DNA from: Streptomyces sp. NBC_01304 | GTDB lineage: Bacteria; Actinomycetota; Actinomycetes; Streptomycetales; Streptomycetaceae | Reading direction: 5' to 3' | Length of the DNA stretch: 64,000 nt | Assembly (NCBI RefSeq): GCF_035975855.1 | Contig: NZ_CP109055.1 | Location: 3,162,001 to 3,226,000, forward strand | Shown here: one piece after another, positions 16,531 to 24,828 of the stretch | Position numbering within the stretch: position 1 is the stretch's first letter | Layout: every line of letters begins with the position of its first letter | The notes under the pieces: generated by a model | Told to the model about the DNA's origin: nothing | The model's database searches: none | What the model saw: the letters and a program-made list of their open reading frames with translations, nothing else | Made by a program: the position numbers and the translations under genes

Positions 16531-17753
16531 CCGGCGCGATGGAACAAGCCCGCGCACTCATAGGGGACTTCGCCACAAGCCTCGCGCAGCCCTTCGCCCC
16601 GCCGAAGGACGAGCCTTGGGCCGGACAGTCCCTCGCCACCGGCGCGGCCGGCATCGCACTGTTCCACATCGAGCAGGCCGCCACCGGCCAGGCGACGTGG
16701 CGCCCCGCGCACCGCTGGATCAGCCAGGCCGCCGCCGGAGACATCACCGCCACCGACAGCACCGGCCTGTATCTCGGTGCCCCAGCGGTCGCGTTCGTGC
16801 TGCAAGCGGCCCCGGACTCCGTGCAGCACCTCTACCGCGACGCCCGCACTGCCCTGCACGGCCACGTCGTGAATCTGACGCACCGCCGCGTCGACAGCGC
16901 GCTGGCCCGCATGTACCGGGGAGCGCACACCACCTTCGCCGAGTACGACACCTTCTACGGGCTCACCGGCATCGGCGCTTACCTGCTCCGCGCCGCCCCC
17001 AACAGCGACGCGATGGAGAAGGTACTGCGGTACCTCGTCTCGCTGACCCACCCACTCGACAGCGACGGTCCTGCAACCCCCGGGTGGTGGGTCGACCACG
17101 ACACGAGCCGTTCGCACAGCCTGCCCGGGGGCCACGGCAACCTCGGTGTCGCCCACGGCATCACCGGGCCGCTCCTGCTCCTCGCCCAGGCCCACCGCCG
17201 CGGCATCCAGGTCGACGGCCAGGCCGAAGCGATCCGAGCCATCTGCGACCACCTCGACATGTGGCGCCAGGAGAGCGACACCGGTCTGTGGTGGCCCGAA
17301 CACCTCACGCTCACCGACCTGCAGACGGGCCGACCCCATCAGCACAAGTCCGCCCGGCCCTCCTGGTGCTACGGCACGCCCGGCATCGCTCGCGCCGGCC
17401 AGCTCGCTGGGATCGCCCTCGGCGACGCCGCTCTCCAGCACGCGTACGAGGACGCCCTGTACCAGTGCCTGAGCGACCCCGTGCAGCTCGCCCGGGTCAT
17501 CGACACAAGCCTGTGCCACGGCTGGGCAGGCGTGCTCCAAACGGCCTTCCGTGCAGCCCGCGACGCCCGCACACCGCAGCTCACGTCCCTGCTCCCGGCC
17601 CTGAGCAAGAACCTGATCACACACGCCCAACCGGCTGCGGCACAAGGGCCGGGCTTCCTTGAGGGCGACGCCGGCTGCGCCCTCGCACTCGCCACGGTCT
17701 CAACTGACCAAGCCCCGACCACTGGATGGGACGCATGTCTGCTGATCAACTAG
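16527..17753 (+). CDS. lanC: LanC-like lanthionine cyclase
   Basis: A 408-residue cyclase coupled to lanB by ATGA. LanC landmarks are in order: SLATGAAGIALFHIEQA, YDTFYGLTGIGAYLL, GGHGNLGVAHGITGPLLLL, then the zinc ligands SWCYGTPGIARAG (Cys) and SLCHGWAGVLQT (Cys-His). The enzyme adds Cys thiols to Dha/Dhb to form (methyl)lanthionine. All three zinc ligands are present, so it should be active. It overlaps the SpaB_C-type gene by 19-28 bases, so all are translated as a unit. Confidence 0.9.
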   Translation: MTGAMEQARALIGDFATSLAQPFAPPKDEPWAGQSLATGAAGIALFHIEQAATGQATWRPAHRWISQAAAGDITATDSTGLYLGAPAVAFVLQAAPDSVQHLYRDARTALHGHVVNLTHRRVDSALARMYRGAHTTFAEYDTFYGLTGIGAYLLRAAPNSDAMEKVLRYLVSLTHPLDSDGPATPGWWVDHDTSRSHSLPGGHGNLGVAHGITGPLLLLAQAHRRGIQVDGQAEAIRAICDHLDMWRQESDTGLWWPEHLTLTDLQTGRPHQHKSARPSWCYGTPGIARAGQLAGIALGDAALQHAYEDALYQCLSDPVQLARVIDTSLCHGWAGVLQTAFRAARDARTPQLTSLLPALSKNLITHAQPAAAQGPGFLEGDAGCALALATVSTDQAPTTGWDACLLIN

Positions 17754-18757
17754 CCCCTGTTGCCTGGCCGCCCGCGCCGAATCGCGTCGGCCGAGCCGTC
17801 CTCCAGGTCCTGGCCGGGCAGCCGATAGCCAATGTCGCCAAGAGCGTAGGCATGGAGCCGATCGCGCTCTCCGATGCGGTCGAGGTCTTCACCCAGGCCG
17901 GCAACGACGCACTCAGACTCCACGAACGGCGCACCAACTGGGCGCAGTTCTACGTCGAGTTTGCCGACTGGACCCATGCCGAGCGGACCGCCGCCGCGCA
18001 TCTCGCGCCAGCATTGAACGGCCTGCAGGAGAGCGGCGCACTCTCCTTGTGGTGGTTCATCCGCAAGCATCCCTGCTGGCGGCTGCGCCTGTGCAGCGAG
18101 CCCGGCTCCCAGGCGTACAAGGAACTCACGGGGCACCTGGACGAGTTGGTCAAGGCCGGGCACCTCCGGCGTTGGTGGCCGGGGATCTACGAGCCGGAGA
18201 CCGGGGCCTTCGGCGGTGCCGCGGGCATGCTCGCTGCACACAGCCTGTTCTCCGCTGACAGCCACCACATCCTCACGCGGCACGGCCAGAGCGACGTGCC
18301 TCTCGGCCGCCGGGAAATCTCTGTCGTCCTGTGCACGGTCATGATGCAGGCAGCCGGTCTGGAGTGGCAGGAACAGGGCGACGTATGGGATCGCGTAATC
18401 ACCGAGGAGAACCGCTCCGCGATCGGCAAGGTTCTCGAGGATCGCCTGGAGGGGATGACCCGGCAGATCCGCCAACTGCTGGTCAGTGACACCCACCCGG
18501 ACGGACCGCTGTTCGGTCTGCACGGCCCACTGCACCCCGTCGCGGAATGGGCGACGGCCTTCCGCCACACCGGCCAGGCACTCAAAGAAGCCGTCACCTG
18601 CGGCTCCCTCGACCGCGGCATCCGCAGAGTCCTCGCCTACCACGTGATCTTCCACTGGAACCGGGCCGGTCTGCCCTTCGGCGCTCAAAGCGCCCTCGCA
18701 CTCGCCGCCCGCACCGCGATCCTCGACCCACCCCCGCCGGCAACCGGGATCGGGTGA
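17735..18757 (+). CDS. Thiopeptide-type/SpaB_C-domain lanthipeptide biosynthesis protein
   Basis: A 340-residue protein. The body is the stand-alone SpaB_C-type domain: TNWAQFYVEFADWTHAERTA, then LSLWWFIRKHPCWRLRLCSE (R-x-R elimination motif), YEPETGAFGG and LAYHVIFHWNRAGLPFGAQS (conserved H-F-x-N-R). In class I lanthipeptide and thiopeptide pathways this domain eliminates glutamate from glutamylated Ser/Thr, or couples peptides with tRNA (PEARL family). The R-x-R-L and HWNR motifs fit an elimination role, but the full-length LanB next door already has such a domain. ATG 17735 or 17726 may be the start; both lie inside lanC. Confidence 0.82.
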   Translation: MSADQLAPVAWPPAPNRVGRAVLQVLAGQPIANVAKSVGMEPIALSDAVEVFTQAGNDALRLHERRTNWAQFYVEFADWTHAERTAAAHLAPALNGLQESGALSLWWFIRKHPCWRLRLCSEPGSQAYKELTGHLDELVKAGHLRRWWPGIYEPETGAFGGAAGMLAAHSLFSADSHHILTRHGQSDVPLGRREISVVLCTVMMQAAGLEWQEQGDVWDRVITEENRSAIGKVLEDRLEGMTRQIRQLLVSDTHPDGPLFGLHGPLHPVAEWATAFRHTGQALKEAVTCGSLDRGIRRVLAYHVIFHWNRAGLPFGAQSALALAARTAILDPPPPATGIG

Positions 18758-19057
18758 GCATCAACATCCGGCCGTCTCCCCATGCCGGGCCGCAGCACCG
18801 AGCCCGACATGGACGCCGCTACACAAGCCGCTGTACCAGGGCGTCACTCTGCCACTTCTCCGCAATCCCCCATCAGAGGTACCCAGACCCACAGGAGTGA
18901 TCGAACGCAGCATCACGACACAGAGCCCTCAGCCACATCAAGGGCCAGTCGGCTATTCGAAATCCGGTTCTAGATTTCGCCCCCGCCCACCCGTTACGGC
19001 GACAGGAAAGGCCCAGTTACCCGAGCACCTGTCCGCATCGCGTCCCGAGGAGCACCC
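18758..19057 (+). promoter_or_regulatory. Intergenic promoter region ahead of the peptide-kinase-NUDIX operon
   Basis: 300 bases with no convincing gene. It is locally AT-richer around 18955-18985 than its flanks and contains the dyad CGAAATC-N8-GATTTCG (18958-18979), with TAGATT at 18971-18976 as a possible -10 element. This is the first non-overlapping gap after the lanthipeptide genes, so a new transcript probably starts here. Confidence 0.45.
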
Positions 19058-19201
19058 ATGTACCGCCTGCATCGCCCTGCGCTCGTTCATCCTGCGTTCG
19101 AAAGTGCTGCTCCTTGCTCGGACACCTCCGCTCCCCCCGCCAACGGCTGCACCGGCTTCCTCAGCGACGGGTCACGACCGGATACGAGGTACCTGGCGTG
19201 A
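19058..19201 (+). CDS. 47-residue putative peptide precursor at the head of the kinase-NUDIX operon
   Basis: ATG 19058 follows GAGGAG with a six-base spacer and reads 47 codons to TGA 19199-19201, which overlaps the GTG of the kinase gene (GTGA). The peptide begins MYRLHRPALVHPAFES and continues AAPCSDTSAPPANGCTGF, then LSDGSRPDTRYLA. It has a basic/hydrophobic front half and a Cys-, Ser-, Thr- and Pro-rich rear half with two Cys, as in many RiPP precursors. It matches no precursor family I recognise. RBS, strict coupling and a position ahead of enzymes plus an exporter support translation. It could instead be only a translational-coupling leader for the kinase. Confidence 0.6.
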   Translation: MYRLHRPALVHPAFESAAPCSDTSAPPANGCTGFLSDGSRPDTRYLA

Positions 19202-20073
19202 CGGAATCCGCAAGTCTCCCCGTGCCGCTGGCCCGGTGGGTGGAATCGGTGCTGGGGCCGATCCAGGTCGTACGCGACGCCTCGCACGCACGGACGAACT
19301 CAGTGGTCTGGGAGGTGTCCGGCAGCGCCGGGCACCATTTCGTGAAGGTGGCGCCCAAGGCGGTCTTCTACACCCGCGAGACCCGCGCCTATCGCGAGGC
19401 CGTCCCGCGCCTCGGCTATGGCAACGCCCCCGCTTTGAAGGACAGCTCGGCCGAGCTGCTCGCCCTGGTCGTCACCGCCGTGGACGGCGAGCCCCTCAAG
19501 AGCGAGACCTCGCCCCTGCAGCGCCGCGCCACACACGAGCAAGCCGGCCGGCTCCTGCGTCTCTTTCACGATGCGCTGCCGAACCATGCAGCCCAGGCCG
19601 AGGCCGCAAACGCTGCCGAGGCCGCGGTCACCGGGCTCGAGAAGCACGTTGCCGACGCCGGCGACCACCTCTCCGCCGCCGAAGCCGACATGCTCCGGCG
19701 CATCGTCAGCACTCTCCCTGCCCTCGGTCCTCTGCCCGCCGGGCTTCTCCACGGGGATTTCTGGGAACGCAACATGCTTTGGAACGGCCAGCGCTGCGCG
19801 CTGATCGACTACGAGCGCAGCACCCCAGGACCGCGCGTCGCCGACTTCGTCAAACTCGCCACCGCCGTATGGCCAGACCATCCGCAACTGAGCACGGCGC
19901 TGTTCACCGGATACGGACGCCCGCTCTCCACCATCGAGCAGCAGGCCCTGGTGGCGTTCACCGCGGCCGACGCGGCCAGCGCCCTGGCCTACGGCCCTCG
20001 CCACGGCGATCCTCATGTGACCGCACGCGGCCGACGCACCGTCGAGCACCTCAAGCAGGAGGGGCTGCGATGA
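19198..20073 (+). CDS. Aminoglycoside-phosphotransferase-fold kinase
   Basis: A 291-residue APH/choline-kinase-fold protein. GTG 19198 is coupled to the peptide gene. N-lobe: NSVVWEVSGSAGHHFVKVAP with the ATP-binding Lys; a Glu follows in TRETRAYREAVPRL. The catalytic loop is GLLHGDFWERNMLW (Brenner motif H-G-D-x-x-x-x-N) and the metal-binding segment CALIDYERSTPGPRVADF (Asp). All catalytic residues are present. Related kinases phosphorylate antibiotics, sugars or, in class V lanthipeptide loci, precursor Ser/Thr. Placement after a peptide gene makes a peptide-directed or self-protection role plausible (inference). Confidence 0.82.
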   Translation: MTESASLPVPLARWVESVLGPIQVVRDASHARTNSVVWEVSGSAGHHFVKVAPKAVFYTRETRAYREAVPRLGYGNAPALKDSSAELLALVVTAVDGEPLKSETSPLQRRATHEQAGRLLRLFHDALPNHAAQAEAANAAEAAVTGLEKHVADAGDHLSAAEADMLRRIVSTLPALGPLPAGLLHGDFWERNMLWNGQRCALIDYERSTPGPRVADFVKLATAVWPDHPQLSTALFTGYGRPLSTIEQQALVAFTAADAASALAYGPRHGDPHVTARGRRTVEHLKQEGLR

Positions 20074-20537
20074 GCGACGAGCACCACCTGCTGACCGCGG
20101 ACGTGGCCCAGGTCTTGCTGCGCGCGAACGGAGCCGCCCTGTGCGTGCGCCGGAATCCCGACGCGACACTCGCACCGGGACAGCTCACCGTCGTAGGGGG
20201 CCATCTGGAGGCCGGTGAGCCACTGGACCGCGCAGCACGGCGGGAGGCGGAAGAAGAAACCGGAGTCCGTATCAGCCCAGAGCACCAGGAGTTCGTCGGA
20301 CTCGTCCACCATCACGCTGCCGGAGGGCTCGACCGGATCACTGCCGTGTTCGTGGCTCAGTCCTGGATCGGTGAGCCGCACAACGCTGAGCCAGGCAAGC
20401 ACGAAGGGCTCTTCTGGGTGTCGATGGAGAAGCCACCGCCGGACTGCCACCCCTACACCGCCGCCATCTTCCAGATGCTCACCGAAGGCCCCTCGTACCG
20501 GGCGTTGAACTGGCCCAGCTCGGAGGGCGCCCAGTGA
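20070..20537 (+). CDS. NUDIX hydrolase
   Basis: A 155-residue single-domain NUDIX protein overlapping the kinase stop by four bases. The full box is present: GGHLEAGEPLDRAARREAEE, continuing ETGVRI (G-x5-E-x7-R-E-x2-E-E-x-G-V). Flanks LTVVGGHLEAG and RITAVFVAQSWIGEPHNAEP fit MutT-like enzymes of Streptomyces. NUDIX enzymes cleave nucleoside diphosphate-X compounds. The C-terminal half closely resembles the second NUDIX domain of the 22522 gene (AxSWxGEPxNxEPxK, CHPYTAA / VPYTAA), suggesting duplication inside the cluster. Confidence 0.88.
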   Translation: MSDEHHLLTADVAQVLLRANGAALCVRRNPDATLAPGQLTVVGGHLEAGEPLDRAARREAEEETGVRISPEHQEFVGLVHHHAAGGLDRITAVFVAQSWIGEPHNAEPGKHEGLFWVSMEKPPPDCHPYTAAIFQMLTEGPSYRALNWPSSEGAQ

Positions 20538-22525
20538 AGAGGTTCTTCGGTCGGGTACGGATGGTCGAACCCCAAGTCTCCGACGCTGAACAGGAGCTGT
20601 TCGGCGGCCCCTTGCGCTACGACATGGGCTGGTCCCAACACGAGCACGCCAGACTCGACTTGACCATGATGTCCGCGCTGCGCTCCATGCCGACGCTGGT
20701 GGCCTCGACGCTGCGCATGGCGTGGAACGCCGACCGCCGTGCCCTCCTCACAGTGGCGATCAGCGAGATCGGGCAAGGCATCGCCGCAGCCGTCGGCCTG
20801 CTCGCCGTGAACGCCGTCATGCACGCCCTGCTCGCCGGTACCGGCAGTGCCACCCAGCGGCTGCACGCCCTGCTGCCCGGATTGCTGGCCGCCGGTGCCG
20901 TCGCTGTCGTCAACTCCGCCCTGCCCGCCTGGTCCACCTCCCGGGCCGGCCGCCTGGAGCCGATCGTCGAGCGGATCGCCACCACCCAGTACCTGGCTGC
21001 CGCCGCCTCCGTCGAGCTGGAGGCCATCGACGACCCCGACTTCCGCAGGCTTGTCGACATCGCCCAGTACGGTCCGGGCTCCGCCCGCCGCATGATCGGG
21101 GCCTGTGTCGCCGCGCTGAACGGGATCATCTCGCTGATCACCACCGCCGGCGTACTCACGGTCCTGGACCCGACCCTGCTGCCCATGCTGATCCTCATCG
21201 CCGCCCCACGCGGCTGGGGTGCCATGCGCGTCGCGCAGGAACGCTATGTGTCGGTGATGAGCTGGATCGAGCACGTACGGGCCAGCCGCCTCATCGGCAA
21301 CCTGCTCACCGAGCGCAGCGCCGCCCAGGAAGTACGCATCCACGCCGTCGGCACCTTCCTCCTCAGCCGATACAAGCGGATGGCCGAGAGTGCCGAGGCC
21401 GAGCAGGAGCGACTGGCCACCAGCAAGGCGCTCACCGAGTGGGTCGCCGCCGCGCTGTCCGGGCTCGCCATAGCGGCCACGTACGGGACCATGTTCTGGC
21501 TGATCATGAGTGGGCGCATGAGTTTGGCCGTCGCGGGCACCGCGGTGATCGCTGTGCGGACCGGTTCGGCGAGCCTGGGCGGACTGGTAATGAACGTGAA
21601 CCAGCTGCACGAGGAATCCCTGTACGTCCGTGACCACGGCCGCTTCCTCGAACAAGCCGCACAACGCACCATCCCCGAGGGCGGCACCCCAGTACCCGAG
21701 CAGATCAAGCAGATCGCGCTCGATCACGTCACCTACCGCTACCCCGACCGCGACACCCCAGCGCTGAACCGGGTGACGCTCACGCTATCCATGGGATCCG
21801 TCACGGCCATCGTGGGCGAGAACGGGTCCGGCAAGAGCACGCTGATGAAGATCCTCTCGGGAATGTTGCTGCCCCAGGACGGCACCATGCGATGGGGTGA
21901 CAAGGACATCACCGACCTCGATCGCTCCGAAGTCTTCGAACGAGTCGCCCTACTCACCCAGGACTTTCAACGGTGGCCCGTAACCGCCGCAATGAACATC
22001 CGACTCGGCCGCCCCGCCCAAGACGCCTCGCTGGAAGACCTGCAACCGTCGGTGGACTACGCCGGCGCCGGCCCCGTTGTCGCCAAACTTCCCGACGGGC
22101 TGCACACCATGCTGGCCCGCATGTTCCGCGGAGCCATCGAACTCTCCGGCGGCGAGTGGCAGAAGTGGGGGCTTGCCCGCACTCACTGGCGCAGCACAAC
22201 GTCACACGCGGACAACGTCCTCATCGTGGACGAACCCACCTCCGCGCTCGACCCCGAGGCGGAGATCCAAGCCTTCGACCGCATCCGCCAACTCGCAGCC
22301 CCTAACCGGGCCGTAGTCCTCGTCACCCATCGCATGTCCGGCGTCCGCCATGCCGACCACATCTACGTCCTCAACAACGGACACCTCGCCGAGCACGGCA
22401 CCCACGACGAACTCGTCGCCGCCCAGGGCCGATACGCCACCATGTTCGCCGCTCAGGCGGCCCAGTACGCCCCTGCCGGAAGCATTCCGAACCCCGCCTC
22501 TCCCACCGTCGCGGATCCCGCATGA
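20534..22525 (+). CDS. Fused permease-ATPase ABC transporter (exporter type)
   Basis: A 663-residue half-transporter with an N-terminal six-helix membrane domain (about residues 55-330; for example LLPGLLAAGAVAVVNSALPA) and a C-terminal ATPase. Walker A is VGENGSGKSTLMK, signature LSGGEWQKWGLAR, Walker B VLIVDEPTSALDPEAE and H-loop LVTHRMSG. The unusual signature LSGGEWQ replaces LSGGQ/RQ. The GTG start at 20534 overlaps the NUDIX stop. It is the only transporter in this operon and would export the product or confer immunity. There is no peptidase C39 domain, so it should not cleave a leader. It ends in an ATGA overlap with the next gene. Confidence 0.9.
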   Translation: MKRFFGRVRMVEPQVSDAEQELFGGPLRYDMGWSQHEHARLDLTMMSALRSMPTLVASTLRMAWNADRRALLTVAISEIGQGIAAAVGLLAVNAVMHALLAGTGSATQRLHALLPGLLAAGAVAVVNSALPAWSTSRAGRLEPIVERIATTQYLAAAASVELEAIDDPDFRRLVDIAQYGPGSARRMIGACVAALNGIISLITTAGVLTVLDPTLLPMLILIAAPRGWGAMRVAQERYVSVMSWIEHVRASRLIGNLLTERSAAQEVRIHAVGTFLLSRYKRMAESAEAEQERLATSKALTEWVAAALSGLAIAATYGTMFWLIMSGRMSLAVAGTAVIAVRTGSASLGGLVMNVNQLHEESLYVRDHGRFLEQAAQRTIPEGGTPVPEQIKQIALDHVTYRYPDRDTPALNRVTLTLSMGSVTAIVGENGSGKSTLMKILSGMLLPQDGTMRWGDKDITDLDRSEVFERVALLTQDFQRWPVTAAMNIRLGRPAQDASLEDLQPSVDYAGAGPVVAKLPDGLHTMLARMFRGAIELSGGEWQKWGLARTHWRSTTSHADNVLIVDEPTSALDPEAEIQAFDRIRQLAAPNRAVVLVTHRMSGVRHADHIYVLNNGHLAEHGTHDELVAAQGRYATMFAAQAAQYAPAGSIPNPASPTVADPA

Positions 22526-24714
22526 CCCCACCACGCGAAAGGCCCACCGTGACGACTTCTGCCACCACCGAACTCGACGAAACGGGCGTCCTGCGCCACC
22601 AGCTCGCCAACCGGCTCCTGGCCGAAGGCCACATCCGCACCACCGCGGTCGAGAACGCCTTCCGCACCGTGCCCCGGCACTCCTTCGCCCCCGAGGTGCC
22701 CACCGAGAAGGCGTACGCCAACGACATCATCCCCACCCGCCACAACGACGACGGCCGCGTCATCAGCTCCGTGTCCGCGCCCTGGCTGCAAGCCGACATG
22801 CTCGAAGCCGCCCGCGTCCAGCCCGGCCACCACGTCCTGGAAATCGGATCCGGCGGCTACAACGCCGCGCTCCTCGCCCAACTCGTCGGCCCGACAGGAA
22901 GCGTGACCACCCTCGACATCGACCCGGCCGTCACCGATCGCGCCGACCAGCTTCTGACCGAGGCCGGGTACGACACCGTCCGCGTGGTCACCGCCGACGC
23001 CGAGCACCTGCCCGCCGAGGTCGTCCCCAACGGTGGCTTCAACGCCATCGTGGTTACGGTCGACACCTGGGACCTGCCGTGGATCCACATGGTCACCGAG
23101 GGCGGACGTCTCATTGCTCCACTGCGCCTGCACCAGTACGTGTGGTCCATCGGCTTCACCAAACGCGACGGGGCGCTCGTCAGCGACGAGCCGCTCACCG
23201 TGTGCGGATTCGTGCCGATGCAGGGCGAAGGCGCCTGGGACACCCGACGCCGCACGGTCCCAGGGCGCGGCATCCACCTCGCGTTCGAGGACGGCAGTCC
23301 CCTGCCCGTCGACCGCCTGACCTCGGCCTTCGACACAGCCCCCGCCACGGTTCACACGCACGTCACCGTCGGCGGGCAGGAACCCTTCGCCGACCTCGCG
23401 CTGTACCTGGCCGGCGCACTGCCCGGGTTCTGCCGCCTGTCGGTCGACCCCGACAGCGAGAACGGCGTCCTGAACCCGCCACCTCGGCACTGGCCAGGGG
23501 CGGCCATCGTGCGCGGCGCCTCCCTGGCGCGGCTGGACACCGAGCGCATCTCAGACGGCGATGACGGCAACGGGGTGTACGAGCTGGTCGTTCACGGCTA
23601 CGGTCCGGCCGGGCAGCTGGCTGCCGAGGAGATGGGCGAGCAGGTCCGGCATTGGCAGCGCAACCATCGCGCTGCCCTGTGCCCACGTATCACCGTCCGG
23701 CCTGTCACCGGCTCCGACTCGGTCGCCGAGGCCCATGCGCCGCATGTGTTCCGCAAGAAGCACACGCAGGTCACGATCGACTGGCCAGTGATTCCCGGCA
23801 CCGCAGCGCTGCTCACGGACGACGACGGCCGCTATCTGCTGCACCTGCGTTCCGCGAACAAGCCCATCTGGCGAGCAGGCCATTGGGCGCTTCTAGGCGG
23901 GAACACAGAGAGGGGCGAGACCTGCGACGAGGGCATCGTGCGGGAACTCGACGAAGAGATCGGGCTCGCCATCCCCGACCTCACCGGCTTCGTCACCCTG
24001 GACACCCTCGACGCAGACGGATCCCTCAACAACCGTGTCCGCGTCTACCACGGCACCCTCAACCGGCCCGTGCACGAGATCGAGTTGCACGAGGGCATCC
24101 AACTCCGATGGACCCGCCTCGAAGAAGCAGCGGAGATGACCATGGACCCCGGCGCCGCCGCGGTCCTCCAAGCGCACCAGGACACTTCGCGCCCCGCCCC
24201 CAGTAGTGACGGCACGCTCCCCACCGTGCAGGTCCGCGAGCCGCGGGATCCCCTAAGCCGCAGCATCATCGATGTCTACGTCCTCCTACGCAGAGCCGAT
24301 GGACGCATCCTGCTTATGGAGCGTGCTAACACCGGCTACGCGGATGGTCAGTTCTGCCCGCCCAGCGGACACCGCGAACACGGAGAGTCCGTGGTCGCCG
24401 ACGCCCTCCGCGAGGTCTACGAGGAAGTAGGCGTCGAGGTCGACGAAGACGCTCTCGCCTTCGTACACGTCGTCCATCACCGCAACGGCGACGAAGAGCC
24501 GCGCATCGGCTTCTTCTTCCTTGCCGAATCATGGCGAGGCGAACCGGTCAACCGTGAACCCCACAAGTGCGCGCAGCTTCTGTGGGCCGACCCGACCAGC
24601 CCGCCCGCCAACACCGTGCCGTACACGGCTGCCGCCCTGGCGCAGATCGCCAATCAGCAGCCGTTCTCCCTCGACGGTTGGGGCCAGTCAGGCCAGTCAC
24701 CAGCTGGGGCCTGA
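22522..24714 (+). CDS. Three-domain fusion: FxLD-type methyltransferase plus two NUDIX domains
   Basis: A 730-residue fusion. Residues about 20-420 are a PIMT/FxLD-type methyltransferase (ISSVSAPWLQADMLEAARV, motif I VLEIGSGGYNAALLAQLVG, ERISDGDDGNGVYELVVHGY), closely similar to the 11928 enzyme throughout. NUDIX 1, about 430-560, has box GGNTERGETCDEGIVRELDE. NUDIX 2, about 575-720, has box GHREHGESVVADALREVYEE. All box residues are intact in both. The start may be ATG 22522 (ATGA overlap) or GTG 22549, where similarity to the first methyltransferase begins. This architecture is not one I know as described. It implies methyl transfer and nucleotide-diphosphate cleavage act on one substrate or intermediate. 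Confidence 0.85.
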   Translation: MTPPRERPTVTTSATTELDETGVLRHQLANRLLAEGHIRTTAVENAFRTVPRHSFAPEVPTEKAYANDIIPTRHNDDGRVISSVSAPWLQADMLEAARVQPGHHVLEIGSGGYNAALLAQLVGPTGSVTTLDIDPAVTDRADQLLTEAGYDTVRVVTADAEHLPAEVVPNGGFNAIVVTVDTWDLPWIHMVTEGGRLIAPLRLHQYVWSIGFTKRDGALVSDEPLTVCGFVPMQGEGAWDTRRRTVPGRGIHLAFEDGSPLPVDRLTSAFDTAPATVHTHVTVGGQEPFADLALYLAGALPGFCRLSVDPDSENGVLNPPPRHWPGAAIVRGASLARLDTERISDGDDGNGVYELVVHGYGPAGQLAAEEMGEQVRHWQRNHRAALCPRITVRPVTGSDSVAEAHAPHVFRKKHTQVTIDWPVIPGTAALLTDDDGRYLLHLRSANKPIWRAGHWALLGGNTERGETCDEGIVRELDEEIGLAIPDLTGFVTLDTLDADGSLNNRVRVYHGTLNRPVHEIELHEGIQLRWTRLEEAAEMTMDPGAAAVLQAHQDTSRPAPSSDGTLPTVQVREPRDPLSRSIIDVYVLLRRADGRILLMERANTGYADGQFCPPSGHREHGESVVADALREVYEEVGVEVDEDALAFVHVVHHRNGDEEPRIGFFFLAESWRGEPVNREPHKCAQLLWADPTSPPANTVPYTAAALAQIANQQPFSLDGWGQSGQSPAGA

Positions 24715-24828
24715 ATCCCTCCCATCGGCTGGAGTCGCCCGTGCGCGGGACGGCGCCGACTCCAAGGTGGCCTCGCCATCCTCCTGCGTGCTCACGCCCA
24801 CTGCTTCTCGGAAGGACGTGCCCCACAC

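Noticed and set aside
18782..18973. 63-codon + strand frame before the peptide gene
   Set aside because: No RBS, His/Thr-rich low-complexity product, and it overlaps the AT-rich promoter dyad.
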